A stretch of 64,000 nucleotides of DNA from Sulfurisphaera ohwakuensis (GCF_009729055.1 NZ_CP045484.1:1171001-1235000); one strand, 5' to 3'. Positions 1 to 10,709 are shown, counted from the first letter of the stretch. Notes: generated by a model not told the origin, from the letters alone. A program made the numbers and translations.

Positions 1-605
1 AAATTCTTTATTCTAACCTCTCCTGTATCTCTATCTCTTTCTTTTTCTATATATGAATACTCTGCATTAAGTTGTTCAGCTAATCTTTTAGCTCTTTCCA
101 AAGCTCCCCTATCTGGTGCCAAAACAAATGGTTTCTCAACCTTTTTACTAACTTCTTTAGCTAGTTCTGGCATTGGATCGGCAATTTTAACTTCCTTACC
201 AAAATAGCTTAATTCCTCCTCTTTATGTGGTTCGATTACTATTAATACGTCAGCACCAGCTCTAGCAATAGCATTGAGGATTGTCTTTATGCTTAATGCT
301 TCTCCTTCCTTAAATCTTCGATCTTGTCTAGAATATGCTAAATAAGGAACTATAGCTGTAATCTTATTATTCTTCATATCCGCTAATGTTTCTAGAATTA
401 AGAGTAATTCAACGAAATGTTTATCTTGTGGTGGATATAATGATTGGACTACTAAAATCTCTTGATTTGTTATATGTTGTGGAATTCTAATATATGATTC
501 TCCATCTGGAAAAACCTTGTGTTCTACCTTCAGAAGAGGAACTGAAATAATTTTTGATAAATTTTCATCTATCCCGTTTGTTGCTGTTCCTCCAATAATA
601 ATCAT
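1..605 (-). CDS. prs: Ribose-phosphate pyrophosphokinase, 5' part (cut by window edge)
   Basis: Makes phosphoribosyl pyrophosphate from ribose 5-phosphate and ATP for nucleotide, histidine and tryptophan synthesis; cytosolic. The frame opens with an ATG at 605 (MIIIGGTATNGIDENL) and reads without a stop to the window edge, giving about 201 codons, roughly the first two thirds of a family that is usually near 290 residues. The FPDGESYIRIP segment, the LVVQSLYPPQD segment and the downstream ADRVDVLIVIEPH-like region are typical of archaeal PRPP synthetases. It is divergent from the GPN-loop GTPase gene, leaving 49 bp for both promoters. The 3' end lies outside the window. The call rests on recognisable family sequence. 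Confidence 0.9.
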   Translation of the reverse strand, partial: MIIIGGTATNGIDENLSKIISVPLLKVEHKVFPDGESYIRIPQHITNQEILVVQSLYPPQDKHFVELLLILETLADMKNNKITAIVPYLAYSRQDRRFKEGEALSIKTILNAIARAGADVLIVIEPHKEEELSYFGKEVKIADPMPELAKEVSKKVEKPFVLAPDRGALERAKRLAEQLNAEYSYIEKERDRDTGEVRIKN

Positions 606-654
606 TAACTATTTAATTTAGGGAGTAGTTTTTAAGATTAAACTCGGGAATAGT

Positions 655-1419
655 ATGTACTTCATATTTATCCTAGGCACGGCTGGATCAGGCAAAACAA
701 CATTAGTGAAATCTCTTCAAGATTATTTGCTAGATAATGAAATGGATACTGCTATAATAAATTTAGACCCAGCAGTGGAACAAATTCCTTATAAACCAGA
801 CTTTGACGTAAGAGAATTAGTTGATGCATTTGAAGTAATGGAAAAATATGGTCTAGGACCTAATTCTTCGCTCATTGCTTCTATAGATCTTTTATTGACA
901 AAAGCAAAGGAGATTAAGGAAGAGGTAAATAGAATTGAAGCTAATTATGTTATAGTAGATACGCCGGGTCAAATAGAATTATTTGCCTATAGAGAAACTG
1001 GAAGAATTCTCTCTTCACTTATAAGTGAAGGAAATAAATCAGCCTCAGTTTTCTTGATGGACTCTTTTCTGGCAAAAGATGCTAGAAGTTATATCTCTCT
1101 TCTGTTACTTTCCAGTTCGATAAAATTCAGATTAGTGATGCCACAAGTATTAACACTATCAAAAGCTGACCTATTAACACCACAAGAGTTAGAAAGAATA
1201 AGAAATTGGATAGAAGAAGGAAGCATTATAGATGATTTGGGCGTGATTGATGAGTATTCATATGAACTTGCCAATACAATTATAGAGAATTTGGATAATA
1301 TGCCCATACCTGTATCCTCAATTACTGGAGAAGGACTTGATGAGCTTTATGCTGAACTCCAAAGAATATTTGCTGGAGGGGAGGATTACCTAACAGAAGA
1401 ACCAAGTCCTAAGCTTTAA
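655..1419 (+). CDS. GPN-loop GTPase
   Basis: A small GTPase of the Gpn/XAB1 family; eukaryotic relatives help assemble and import RNA polymerase, while the archaeal role is not settled. Visible motifs: P-loop GTAGSGKTT at residues 8-16, the family-defining Gly-Pro-Asn triad at 68-70, the G3 motif DTPGQIE at 102-108 and the G4 guanine-specificity motif SKAD at 169-172. The length of 254 residues is normal. The ATG at 655 is the first in frame and places the P-loop close to the N-terminus, as expected. The gene stands first in a co-directional run with PCNA, primase and translation genes; PCNA starts 26 bp after its stop. Confidence 0.93.
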   Translation: MYFIFILGTAGSGKTTLVKSLQDYLLDNEMDTAIINLDPAVEQIPYKPDFDVRELVDAFEVMEKYGLGPNSSLIASIDLLLTKAKEIKEEVNRIEANYVIVDTPGQIELFAYRETGRILSSLISEGNKSASVFLMDSFLAKDARSYISLLLLSSSIKFRLVMPQVLTLSKADLLTPQELERIRNWIEEGSIIDDLGVIDEYSYELANTIIENLDNMPIPVSSITGEGLDELYAELQRIFAGGEDYLTEEPSPKL

Positions 1420-1445
1420 AATTCTATTTCGATAATGACTTATAT

Positions 1446-2186
1446 ATGAGAGTTAAAGTTATTGACGCAGATGCTTTTTCATATATTTTCAGAACGTTAG
1501 AGGAATTCATAGATGAAATAACACTTGATTTTACCTCAGATGGACTAAAAATTAGGGGTATTGATCCTTCTAGGGTTACATTTATTGATATTTTAATTCC
1601 TTCCGGTTATTTTGAGGAATATAATGTAGAGAAGGAAGAAAAAGTAGGAGTAAAATTAGAGGATTTTACTGATGTATTAAAGACTGTTACAAAGAACGAT
1701 AGCTTGTACTTAGAAACAGATGAAAATCAAAACATAAAAGTTACTCTTGATGGTGCATATGAAAGAACATTTACTTTTCCATCAATAGTTGCTTCTGAGA
1801 TAGAAACTCCAAATCTAAACCTAGAATTTCCATTTAAGGCAAAGGCTCTTACAGTCACATTTACGGATATAATAGATGAAATAGAAGATATAGGCGGAGA
1901 CTCAATTACATTTAAAGCTGAAGGAGGAAAACTATACCTTTCTGCAAATTCAGATATGGGATCTTCTACTATAGAATTGTCAACAGAGAATGGAGGCCTT
2001 TTAGAAAGCGAAGGAGGAGATGCAGAGAGTGTATATGGACTTGAGTATGTAGTAAATACGTCAAAAATGAGAAAACCTTCAGATACTGTTGAGATAGCCT
2101 TTGGATCGCAAATACCATTGAAACTAAGATATAACTTACCTCAAGGGGGGTATGCAGATTTCTACATTGCACCAAGAGCAGAATAA
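1446..2186 (+). CDS. pcn: DNA sliding clamp subunit (PCNA)
   Basis: Sliding clamp that tethers DNA polymerase, ligase, FEN1 and other partners to DNA. The 246 residues span the full PCNA fold: the N-terminal domain begins VKVIDADAFSYIF and the C-terminus ends with the conserved YADFYIAPRAE. Sulfolobales carry three PCNA paralogues that form a heterotrimer; the copy next to primase in Saccharolobus solfataricus is, as I recall, PCNA2, so this is probably that subunit, though the exact paralogue is not proven by eye. Its last 35 bases overlap the primase small-subunit gene in another frame, and a G-rich stretch at 2144-2149 inside PCNA can act as the primase ribosome binding site. Confidence 0.95.
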   Translation: MRVKVIDADAFSYIFRTLEEFIDEITLDFTSDGLKIRGIDPSRVTFIDILIPSGYFEEYNVEKEEKVGVKLEDFTDVLKTVTKNDSLYLETDENQNIKVTLDGAYERTFTFPSIVASEIETPNLNLEFPFKAKALTVTFTDIIDEIEDIGGDSITFKAEGGKLYLSANSDMGSSTIELSTENGGLLESEGGDAESVYGLEYVVNTSKMRKPSDTVEIAFGSQIPLKLRYNLPQGGYADFYIAPRAE

Positions 2187-3123
2187 GATAATTAAGATTC
2201 TTTTTTCAGAATATTATGAGAAAGCTGAGTTAGATTTACCAAATGATATGGAACTAAGAGAATTTGCATATCAGCCCTTTGATTCTGAAACATATGTAAG
2301 ACACTTATCCTTTTCATCACCACAGGAGTTAAGGCAGTATATACTTCAAAACGTACCATTACATCTATATTACTCTTCAGCAAGATATCAATTACCTTCA
2401 GCAAAAGAAATGGATGAAAAAGGATGGTTAGGCTCAGATTTACTTTTCGATTTAGATGCTGATGAAATATGTGAAGTTAAAGTAAGAAGATTTTGCCCTC
2501 AAGATGGATATGAGACTCTAGCTTCTAATTGTAACGGAGAATCTCCAATTGAGTATGCTGAAATAACTACTGAATGCATTATGAAAGTTTTTGAAAAAGC
2601 TCTCCTTATTAAAGATATTCTTAAGGAAGATTTTGGACTTAATGCACGAATATTCTTTTCTGGAAATAGAGGGTTTCATCTTAGAGTTACTTGTTACGAA
2701 GACTGTGCATTGCTTGACCCAGACGATAGGAAAGAAATAGCTGAGTATTTCACATCTCCAAAACCCCCAGTTATATATGAAGGAAATCCAGGTTGGTCTG
2801 GAAGAATAGCAAAAGGAATAGAAGGTATTAATATTGATACTCAAGTTACTATTGACATTAGAAGACTAGTTAGAATCCCTGGTTCATTAAATGGAAAAGC
2901 TGGATTAATGGTTGTGGAAATAAAAAATGACAAATTTGAATACGGTGAATGGCTATCCCCATTTGGTGGTGATTGTGTATTTTTACCATATGTTTCGGCA
3001 GAGCTAACAGTATTTAACTATAAGTATACAGTTAAGAGAAATTATCCAATAAAAATTGATACAAGGATAGGAGTATATTTAGCATTAAAAGGATTAGGAA
3101 AGGTGAAAGCATATGTTAGATGA
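2152..3123 (+). CDS. priS: DNA primase small (catalytic) subunit
   Basis: Catalytic subunit of the archaeal-eukaryotic primase, which makes primers for replication with PriL. The catalytic aspartates lie in the LLFDLDAD motif (D100 and D102), with the third expected at D235 in TIDIRRLVRIPGSLNGK. A possible zinc knuckle uses C115 and C127, and SGNRGFH at 170-176 is the usual nucleotide-binding element. The 323-residue length matches the family. The ATG at 2152, preceded by GGGGGG at 2144-2149, gives an N-terminus (ISTLHQEQNKIIK) that aligns with known Sulfolobales PriS, so the overlap with PCNA is real. The stop overlaps the next gene by 11 bases, implying translational coupling with GINS. Confidence 0.95.
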   Translation: MQISTLHQEQNKIIKILFSEYYEKAELDLPNDMELREFAYQPFDSETYVRHLSFSSPQELRQYILQNVPLHLYYSSARYQLPSAKEMDEKGWLGSDLLFDLDADEICEVKVRRFCPQDGYETLASNCNGESPIEYAEITTECIMKVFEKALLIKDILKEDFGLNARIFFSGNRGFHLRVTCYEDCALLDPDDRKEIAEYFTSPKPPVIYEGNPGWSGRIAKGIEGINIDTQVTIDIRRLVRIPGSLNGKAGLMVVEIKNDKFEYGEWLSPFGGDCVFLPYVSAELTVFNYKYTVKRNYPIKIDTRIGVYLALKGLGKVKAYVR

Positions 3124-3553
3124 GATAGTATTAAATGAAACCTTAAAAGAAGAACCTACCGAAATACAGTTAAAAGATTTAAACCAGTTAATAGTGCAGC
3201 TGAGAAAACTTAGGAGAAAATATAATGATGAACTACATAAAAAAGAAATTGAAATTTATGAAGAGCTGACAGAATCACTTTTTGAACTAAGAATTAGTAA
3301 ACTTGTTGAAGGAAAGGAAATAAAAGGATTTGATTCTGATTTTTTGCAAGTTTTAAATTTAATGAAGAGAATTTATACTAATTTCCTTTCTGGAAAATAT
3401 TATAATCTAGAAGACAAAATATTATGCTATGTTAATGTTAAATTTTCTATGAAAAATAAGACTCTTCATCCTGGTGACTTAATTTTATTGCCTTTAAGAC
3501 AAGTTTTAGCTTTAATAACCTTAAACTATATTACTCCATTAGAAGTAGAATGA
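3113..3553 (+). CDS. GINS complex subunit, Gins51/Gins15 type
   Basis: Probable subunit of the archaeal GINS complex, which links MCM helicase and primase at the replication fork. The 146 residues show the helical A domain ([16 protein letters not shown], then [12 protein letters not shown]) followed by a C-terminal B-domain motif, [19 protein letters not shown]. An A-then-B order is that of Gins15/Sld5-Psf1 types. In S. solfataricus the Gins15 gene is, as I recall, also adjacent to priS and PCNA2, which supports the call. The start ATG lies inside the end of priS and the stop overlaps the eL42 start by four bases (ATGA), so translation is likely coupled on both sides. Sequence conservation in this family is low, so context carries weight. 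Confidence 0.82.
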   Translation: MLDEIVLNETLKEEPTEIQLKDLNQLIVQLRKLRRKYNDELHKKEIEIYEELTESLFELRISKLVEGKEIKGFDSDFLQVLNLMKRIYTNFLSGKYYNLEDKILCYVNVKFSMKNKTLHPGDLILLPLRQVLALITLNYITPLEVE

Positions 3554-3837
3554 AAGTTCCCAAAGTTATAACTACATATTGCCCCAAATGCAAAACTCAC
3601 ACTGAACATTCTGTATCCTTATATAAAGGTGGTAAGAGAAGGACTCTCTCAGAAGGACAACGAAGATATGACAGAAAGAATCTAGGTTATGGAAGCAAAA
3701 GAAAACCAGAGCAAAAGAGATTCGCTAAAACAACAAAGAAACAAACACTAGTATTAAAATGTCAAAAATGCGGATATACTATAATGAGAGAAGGATTAAG
3801 AATGAAGAAAATTGAACTAGTTGAGGTGGTTAAATGA
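3550..3837 (+). CDS. rpl44e: Large ribosomal subunit protein eL42 (L44e)
   Basis: Zinc-binding ribosomal protein located near the E site of the large subunit. It has 95 residues with C11-x2-C14 near the N-terminus ([11 protein letters not shown]) and C71-x2-C74 near the C-terminus (LKCQKCGYT), separated by a strongly basic linker containing the [13 protein letters not shown] segment typical of L44e. The start ATG overlaps the GINS stop and its own stop overlaps the eS27 start, each by four bases. It is the first translation gene of the operon, following three replication genes. Confidence 0.97.
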   Translation: MKVPKVITTYCPKCKTHTEHSVSLYKGGKRRTLSEGQRRYDRKNLGYGSKRKPEQKRFAKTTKKQTLVLKCQKCGYTIMREGLRMKKIELVEVVK

Positions 3838-4034
3838 AGGCAAAATTCAAAGTTTTAATCCCAGAACCTAAAAGCAAATTTCTTAGAATTAAATGCCCTA
3901 ACTGTGGAAACGAACAAACAGTGTTTAGCCATGCAACTTTCCCAGTGAGATGCTTGTCTTGTGGTACACAACTTGTATATCCTAGGGGCGGTAAGGCTAA
4001 AATAGTCGGTGAAACAGTTAGAATACTAGGTTAA
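3834..4034 (+). CDS. rps27e: Small ribosomal subunit protein eS27
   Basis: Small zinc-finger ribosomal protein of the 30S subunit. The 66-residue product carries the four zinc cysteines C21-x2-C24 and C40-x2-C43 ([14 protein letters not shown], then [11 protein letters not shown]) and the conserved C-terminal [10 protein letters not shown] segment. eL42, eS27 and aIF2-alpha adjacent in this order is a widespread archaeal arrangement, which supports the call. It is separated from aIF2-alpha by two bases. Confidence 0.97.
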   Translation: MKAKFKVLIPEPKSKFLRIKCPNCGNEQTVFSHATFPVRCLSCGTQLVYPRGGKAKIVGETVRILG

Positions 4035-4036
4035 AA

Positions 4037-4991
<955 letters not shown>

Positions 4992-4995
<4 letters not shown>

Positions 4996-7295
4996 GTAGT
5001 TATTGTAGTCCCATTTTCTTGAATTGTTAAGGGTAGAATAACGTTTGGTTCTACAAATTGATAAACTACAACAATAATATATACTATTGCTTCCCCGCCT
5101 ACTGCAGGCTCAGCAGTAACTGGATATAGTGAAATATATACTGGTCTAAAGTAGGGTAAAACGACATTTGGCAAAATACCACTAGGATTAATCAAAGTAG
5201 CATTACCACCAAACGCTGAAGATAACTGGCTTAATGATATTGAAAATGGAGCTTGAACCGGACCTTGATTTAATGCTTGAACTCCTTCAATAAACATGTT
5301 AACTATCAATGAATTATATGCTTTGGGTGTCCAGGCCATTGGTAATGAGTTAGCAACTATTGAAGCTAACTGAGTTTGTCCTGCCTCGGCTAAAGTTGAG
5401 GCTGTCTCATTAACATAAGTGAAGTTAACATAACTATACATATTATAACCAGCTATAGTTGTCATTGCACCCATTGCTTTAGCAATATCACCTAGACTTG
5501 TAGTATAACCTATAAATTCTCCCGGGAAGTTTGTTGGATAACCAATAAACCATACTGATTGCCCAGAACTTGAAATGTATTGTGTCACAGCATCATAAGC
5601 GACAATATAAACTGGAATATTATAGTTAGGACTACCATAAGGATATATATGAAAATCGTTTTCTAAAACGTTAACAGCAAAAGTCTCATTATTTAGGAAC
5701 ATTTCCGCCATAAGCTTAATTTGAGTACCGTTAAGTGTATTATTCTCATCAATAACGCTCCGATTACCCACAACTTCAATCCAATATCCATAGTCCCACC
5801 AGCTTAGTATAAACGCATTCTTTGGTGTATTATGATTTATCCAGTCTAGCGCTGATATCCATGCATAATTAGTAGTTAAAAATGAAGTTGCTGCATTATA
5901 GATAGCTGTAGGTTCATAGCTAATTTCCATTGATATTCCAGCATCAGCTAATAAAGATATACCAATTATTCCTAACATGATTAGTGGTGCTATTCTTACA
6001 CCCCTAGATTTGCTTTCTGCAAATCTGTTTGCAATCTCAGCAACACCTAAACCAGCTAATGCAGCAACAATATATGCAGTATAATTAAACAGGTATGGTT
6101 GCTCTGATGTTCCATAAATACTTGCAACACCTAAAATTAAGAGCCATAAACCAGGTAATTGAGCTCTTCTAGTAATTACAAAGTACATTCCTATAATTGA
6201 GAGAAATAATGATATTCCGAAATCCTGGATCATTGCTGTTACAGGTTGAGGAATATATTCAGCTACTGTCCTATCTATAGGTACTGAAAATTGGAAGAAT
6301 GGATTAACTATTGCATAATATCTTGATGGTATTGGAGATTTTCCTAAAGCGGCTAATCCTAAAATTCCTAATGCTAGAATAAATACTATTGCAGCACCGA
6401 TTATTATGTTCTTTGAATCTAATATTTCTTTAGGAATAATTTGTCTAATGTAGAGCTCTATGTAAAGGAACAGTGGAATTACAAGGAGTGACAAACCGTG
6501 AGCTAACCCGGACATAAAACCAATATTATTTGGAGCTAATGACGTAAGAAAAGCCGAAGTTATAGCTAATATAGTTAAGGTCTTTGCAGTAATCTCATCA
6601 TTTTTGTTAAGCAACACTAAGAGGAAAGCAGCAATCGCGAGACTTAAGTCAATATAAGTATACCCTCCCCATGTAATATTAGCTAAAAATATCATTATAC
6701 CTGCTGGAATACCATAAAGAGGGTTCTTTCTCTTAATAGCAAGAGTAACGAAATATATTGAAAAGAGTACAAATACTGCTCCCCATGAAGTTTTTGGCAA
6801 TCCACCTAGTAAGTTCTTGTATGTAAGTGATGGAGAAACTGCAACTATAGCAGCTGCAATATATGCGCCAATCCTATTCTCAGTAATTACATCAATAGCT
6901 AAAAAAGCAGCAACTACTCCTAAACCATCTAAAAGTATATCAGAGAGAACTGCAACTGTATACACTGCATTAAAACCAAATTGCCCATAAAAAGGCAATG
7001 AAAACAAGGAGACTAACCATGGTAATCCGATGGTATTTCCAAGTTCTATAAAATAACCCCATGGGAACCAACCATGAACATCTGGTGGTACAGCGTACCA
7101 GTTTCCACCACTTTGTGCAATTAAAAGTGCATTGTAAAAAAGATACCAAGGATCAAACTCATTTACACTCTGGGGAAAGGCAAGTATATTTACTATTCTT
7201 ATTAAAATCGATACTATAACTAGACCACTTATAACAGCAACATCAAGAAACTTAAATTTATCAAATTTAGGAATAACCTTAGTAGTTGACTGCAT
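4992..7295 (-). CDS. aglB: Oligosaccharyltransferase AglB (STT3 family)
   Basis: Membrane enzyme that transfers a lipid-linked glycan to asparagine in N-x-S/T sequons of exported proteins such as S-layer and pilins. The 767-residue protein has a cytoplasmic N-terminus, about a dozen hydrophobic segments up to residue 455, the first-loop acidic motif around EFDPW (D48), and the catalytic signature WWDYGYW at 499-505 at the start of the C-terminal extracytoplasmic domain. Length and order fit archaeal AglB. It is convergent with nop10, sharing four bases at the stops. Its promoter must lie in the AT-rich 7296-7470 region. Many surface proteins in this window carry numerous sequons, consistent with active N-glycosylation. 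Confidence 0.96.
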
Positions 7296-7467
7296 CGAAA
7301 TACCTATTTATTTAAGTTATATAAGCTTAATCCATAAACACGGGTTTGATAAATTAATGAAAATTATATTTAAATTTAAAATTATGTATATAATATAATA
7401 ACTATTTTTAATATATTTAATTAATATTTTATTTTTATTTATATTCACATAAAATAAAAATATAAGC
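7296..7467. other. AT-rich aglB upstream region
   Basis: Very AT-rich sequence upstream of aglB, with several TATA-like runs on the minus strand that could serve as its promoter. No coding frame is supported. It is followed by the MITE-like element and then the tRNA. Confidence 0.5.
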
Positions 7468-7616
7468 AAACTAAGGCATAGTGTCGTCACTAGGTATAAT
7501 TTTATTAATTAATGAAAATCTTTACAAAGAGAAGATACTAAGAAAAGGTTTTATACATCCTAATGTGAATATAGAAATATAAAGACCCTAGTGGTGACAC
7601 TATAAACTAAGGCATA
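7468..7616. mobile_element. MITE-like element with terminal inverted repeats and flanking direct repeats
   Basis: The 16-base ends TAGTGTCGTCACTAGG (7479-7494) and CCTAGTGGTGACACTA (7587-7602) are inverted repeats with two mismatches, enclosing 92 bp of AT-rich non-coding DNA. The 13-base sequence AAACTAAGGCATA occurs directly repeated just outside, at 7468-7480 and 7604-7616, as a target-site duplication would. No transposase is encoded, so a small non-autonomous (MITE) insertion of about 124 bp is the simplest reading; Sulfolobales genomes are known to carry several MITE families of roughly this size. The direct repeat is longer than usual for such elements, so the exact borders are uncertain. 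Confidence 0.55.
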
Positions 7617-7677
7617 CTTTCTGTGGGAAATCATGTATCAAAAAATTCAAATATCACTTAAGTAATCCATTACTAGA

Positions 7678-7771
7678 GGGACCGTCGTCTAGCCTGGACT
7701 AGGATGCAGGCCTGGGGATAAATCCCTAACCAGTACGCCTGTGGTCCCGGGTTCAAATCCCGGCGGTCCCA
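7678..7771 (+). tRNA. tRNA-Pro (anticodon GGG) with an 18-nt intron
   Basis: The acceptor stem pairs GGGACCG (7678-7684) with CGGTCCC (7764-7770), with discriminator A at 7771. The T arm is CCGGG-TTCAAAT-CCCGG (7747-7763). The anticodon stem CAGGC (7707-7711) pairs with GCCTG (7737-7741). The 25-nt interval is explained by an intron at 7718-7735 after position 37: CTGG (7712-7715) pairs with CCAG (7730-7733) to form the four-base central helix of a bulge-helix-bulge, flanked by three-nt bulges GGA and TAC. Splicing yields a 7-nt loop with anticodon GGG and a 76-nt tRNA including the discriminator. CCA is not encoded. The inner helix of the motif is weak. The 3' end abuts the convergent kelch-protein gene with no spacer. 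Confidence 0.9.
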
Positions 7772-9901
7772 TTACCAATAATTATCACTTCTTTCTCTCA
7801 ATATTACTAAAATCATTAACAATGCTATAACAAATACAGCTATGACAATTATGGCAGATTTTAAATCTATATTAGATGTCTGTAAAGGAGCATCTGTATT
7901 TTCGCCATTTACTACTTTTATCTGAGGAACAGAAATTGAAATAACGGTAGAATTAACTACAACTATATAATTACGTATATCATGTATAATGTAAGGAGCA
8001 GACTTATAGTAAGCATTAGCCGCATAAACTTCTATCTCATTCTGTCCAATTGTAAGATTAAATGTAAAAGTAGTGTTAGTAGTATTAGTTACCAGCTTAC
8101 CGTTATTATAAATTAAATAGTATTCAGCACCAAAAACTTTGCTCCAATTTAATAATATTGTATTTAACGTAATAGACCAGTTAACAGTTGGCGAAGCTGG
8201 TTGAATATAATAAATTAAAGTGAAAGTATATTCTGTTATTCCAGCTGTGTTAATAGCCTCTAAGGATACGTTATAAACACCAAATGGAACTTTAACGAAA
8301 TACGAAGTATTTGTAGTACTTACATTGAGCAAAACAACATTTTCTTTACTTACTGTTAATATATATTTAGCCTTAGAAGTAGAGTTCCAACTTACTAGAA
8401 ATCCATTTATTTTCTTATATACTGTTACTGTGAGATTAGCTTTTGATGCAGCTATAAAAGAAACTGTGGCAATACTACTATTTCCAATCTTATTGTACGC
8501 AATAAGCTCTATAGTATAAAGCTCTCCAGCCGTTAAATTGGTAAGCACATAAGATGTAACATTGCCCACGTTTAATCCTTTACCATTTATGTAAAGATAA
8601 TAACCCTCAATAGGATATCCTCCATTAAACGTATCATACCAAGTTAAAGTAGCATTAAGGTTGCCAATTTTCACTTTAATAATTGGTGGATTAGGGACAG
8701 AAGATGGAGTTGCAGAAACAATATCTGAAGGTATACCATTTCCAAGAGAATTATATGGAATTATTTGGATATAATACGTTATGCCGTCCTTTAAATGCTT
8801 AATAGTATATGAAGTCACATTTCCCACGTTTATGGTCACTTTTTGAGAAAAGTTTGACCAATAAGTTATATAATATCCAGAGGCATTAATATCATACCAT
8901 TTTAGTGTAATAGTCTCATTTCCACTCGCTACTGATGCTATTTGGGGTTTAGGCGGAGGAAGATAAATTGAAACTGTTTGCATTGCATTGGAAGGAATAT
9001 TACCCGGCCCAAAACCACCTAGAATAATTAACCTATTCCCTATTTGTACACTGGTACTAAATTGCGTAGATATTTGCTCCTGAATGTTAGTATTTCGCCA
9101 TGTACCATTATAATAATATAATATTTCTCCTAACTGATATGTACCACTAATATAATATAGCCCACCGACAAGGTATAAATACCCTTCATAATATCCCAAG
9201 ACTCCACCAGCTTCAACACCAGGTAATGAAGGAAGTGAAATCCATGTATTATTTTCTGGATAATAAACAAAGACTGAGGAAGTTAGAGTTGCTGACTGGG
9301 TAAATCCACCAACCACGAACAAAGCTGAACCGTTAAAATAGTATGCAGAATATGCTAATCTCAAAGGAGCATTACCAATAATTTCCCAGGCATTAGTCTT
9401 CAAATTATATACTTGAATATAATTTACCGGGGGAACTAAAGAATTACCAGAGTAATTCATACCACCTATAACGTAAATCTTATAATCATAGGAGAAGACA
9501 ATTGCACCATAAACCGGAATTGGCATGGAATCACTTATTACTTTCCACCCATTTCCAGTAAACTTAAGAATACCACCAAATATGGAAGTTGAGTTAGCTC
9601 CACCTACTACATAAAGAGTATTATTACATACAGTTGCACCAGCTGAGGCTAATGCAAAAGGCAAACTAGGACCTAAATACCAACTCCCATTCTCATAAAT
9701 GTAGACGGAGCTAACGGGAGTACTATATAAATTTTCTCCGCCAATAAGGAAAATTTTACCATCGTAATAAGCTGATGTAGCATAAACCAGAGAGTCTGGA
9801 ATTGCTTGATTTATAGAAGTGGTAAATTCTATGTAAGCCGTACTTAACGTAGGAAAAATCAATATTACTAAAACCAAAGCCAAAAGGGTATGCCGTTTCA
9901 T
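7772..9901 (-). CDS. Kelch-repeat and fibronectin III surface protein
   Basis: Predicted exported, membrane-anchored protein of 709 residues. It begins with a signal peptide (KRHTLLALVLVILIFPTLS), then has six kelch-type repeats up to about residue 310, each marked by a hydrophobic-GG motif (FLIGGENLY, LYVVGGANS, IYVIGGMNY, LFVVGGFTQ, LYLVGGLYY, LIILGGFGP), implying a six-bladed propeller. At least two fibronectin type III-like domains follow (ITLKWYDI…, ATLTWYDT…), then two more beta-rich segments, and a C-terminal transmembrane helix near 682-701 with a short charged tail. Many N-x-S/T sequons suggest glycosylation by AglB. The function is unknown; adhesion or polysaccharide binding is plausible but inferred. 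Confidence 0.85.
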   Translation of the reverse strand: MKRHTLLALVLVILIFPTLSTAYIEFTTSINQAIPDSLVYATSAYYDGKIFLIGGENLYSTPVSSVYIYENGSWYLGPSLPFALASAGATVCNNTLYVVGGANSTSIFGGILKFTGNGWKVISDSMPIPVYGAIVFSYDYKIYVIGGMNYSGNSLVPPVNYIQVYNLKTNAWEIIGNAPLRLAYSAYYFNGSALFVVGGFTQSATLTSSVFVYYPENNTWISLPSLPGVEAGGVLGYYEGYLYLVGGLYYISGTYQLGEILYYYNGTWRNTNIQEQISTQFSTSVQIGNRLIILGGFGPGNIPSNAMQTVSIYLPPPKPQIASVASGNETITLKWYDINASGYYITYWSNFSQKVTINVGNVTSYTIKHLKDGITYYIQIIPYNSLGNGIPSDIVSATPSSVPNPPIIKVKIGNLNATLTWYDTFNGGYPIEGYYLYINGKGLNVGNVTSYVLTNLTAGELYTIELIAYNKIGNSSIATVSFIAASKANLTVTVYKKINGFLVSWNSTSKAKYILTVSKENVVLLNVSTTNTSYFVKVPFGVYNVSLEAINTAGITEYTFTLIYYIQPASPTVNWSITLNTILLNWSKVFGAEYYLIYNNGKLVTNTTNTTFTFNLTIGQNEIEVYAANAYYKSAPYIIHDIRNYIVVVNSTVISISVPQIKVVNGENTDAPLQTSNIDLKSAIIVIAVFVIALLMILVILRERSDNYW

Positions 9902-9947
9902 GATTTACTAATCTATTAAATAATACTTTATAAATCCTATCACATGA

Positions 9948-10675
9948 TTAGCTAAAATATTTTGAGACTATCCAATAGGTTAAACTCTCAAAAACTCTAG
10001 CAAACTTTAGGAAATACGGTTCGATCTTTAATTTAGAAGGAACATAAATTTCTCTCTTTCCAGTCTTTATAGCTTTTACAACTGCATCGGCAACCTTATC
10101 TGGAGTTTGCTAAAAACGTCTTGGGAATTCCTAAATGAAGGATGAGAAGTAAAATTAGTTTTTACCGGTCCTGGATAAATACCACTTACCTTAACATTAT
10201 ATTTCTTAGCCTCAGCCCATAGTGCATTAGTAAATTGTGCTAATCCTGCCTTAGCAGCTGAATAAACAATAAGTTTAGGTGTAGCAACATATGCTGCTTC
10301 AGAAACAATATTAACTATACTACCTTCCCTCTGACTTACCATAATAGGATATACAGACTTAATAAAATATAGTGGTGCAATAAAAAGAGTCTTTATCATA
10401 TACTCTTCTTCATCTAAAGGCGTTTCAAGAAAAGAACCATAGATACCAAAACCGGCATTATTAACCAAAACATCTATTCTTCCAAACTTCTCATATACCT
10501 CCTTTACAATTCTAAAATCATTTTCCTTATCTGTAACATCGGCCTCATATATAATATCACCAACTTCTGCTTTACTCCTAGATATAGAAACTACAGTATA
10601 TCCTTCATTTTTTAGCTTGATAGCTATAGCCTTACCAATTCCTTTAGAAGCACCAGTTACAATAGCAACTTTCAT
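9948..10675 (-). pseudogene. Short-chain dehydrogenase/reductase with a frameshift
   Basis: NAD(P)-dependent oxidoreductase of the SDR family; substrate unknown. The intact N-terminal 190 residues show the cofactor motif TGASKGIG (7-14), NNAG (72-75), the catalytic Ser in IVSEAA (S125) and YSAAK (138-142). After the AAA codon at 10106-10108 the frame leaves family-like sequence and stops at 10076. One additional A in that run would restore FSKTPDKVADAVVKAIK and continue for about 50 more residues to a TAA at 9948, giving the normal SDR length near 240. So this is either a recent one-base loss or a sequencing error. The active site is encoded upstream of the break, but the C-terminal substrate loop and the last strand would be lost. 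Confidence 0.85.
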
Positions 10676-10709
10676 AATCTACCTTACCTTAAACCATAAT
10701 CATAAACTT

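Noticed and set aside
2518..2844. Minus-strand 108-codon frame inside priS
   Set aside because: It is antisense to clearly conserved primase sequence and has no recognisable motif.
7712..7736. Alternative tRNA reading with an unspliced long anticodon loop
   Set aside because: A bulge-helix-bulge (CTGG with CCAG, three-base bulges) gives a normal 7-nt loop with a Pro anticodon when the 18-nt intron is removed.
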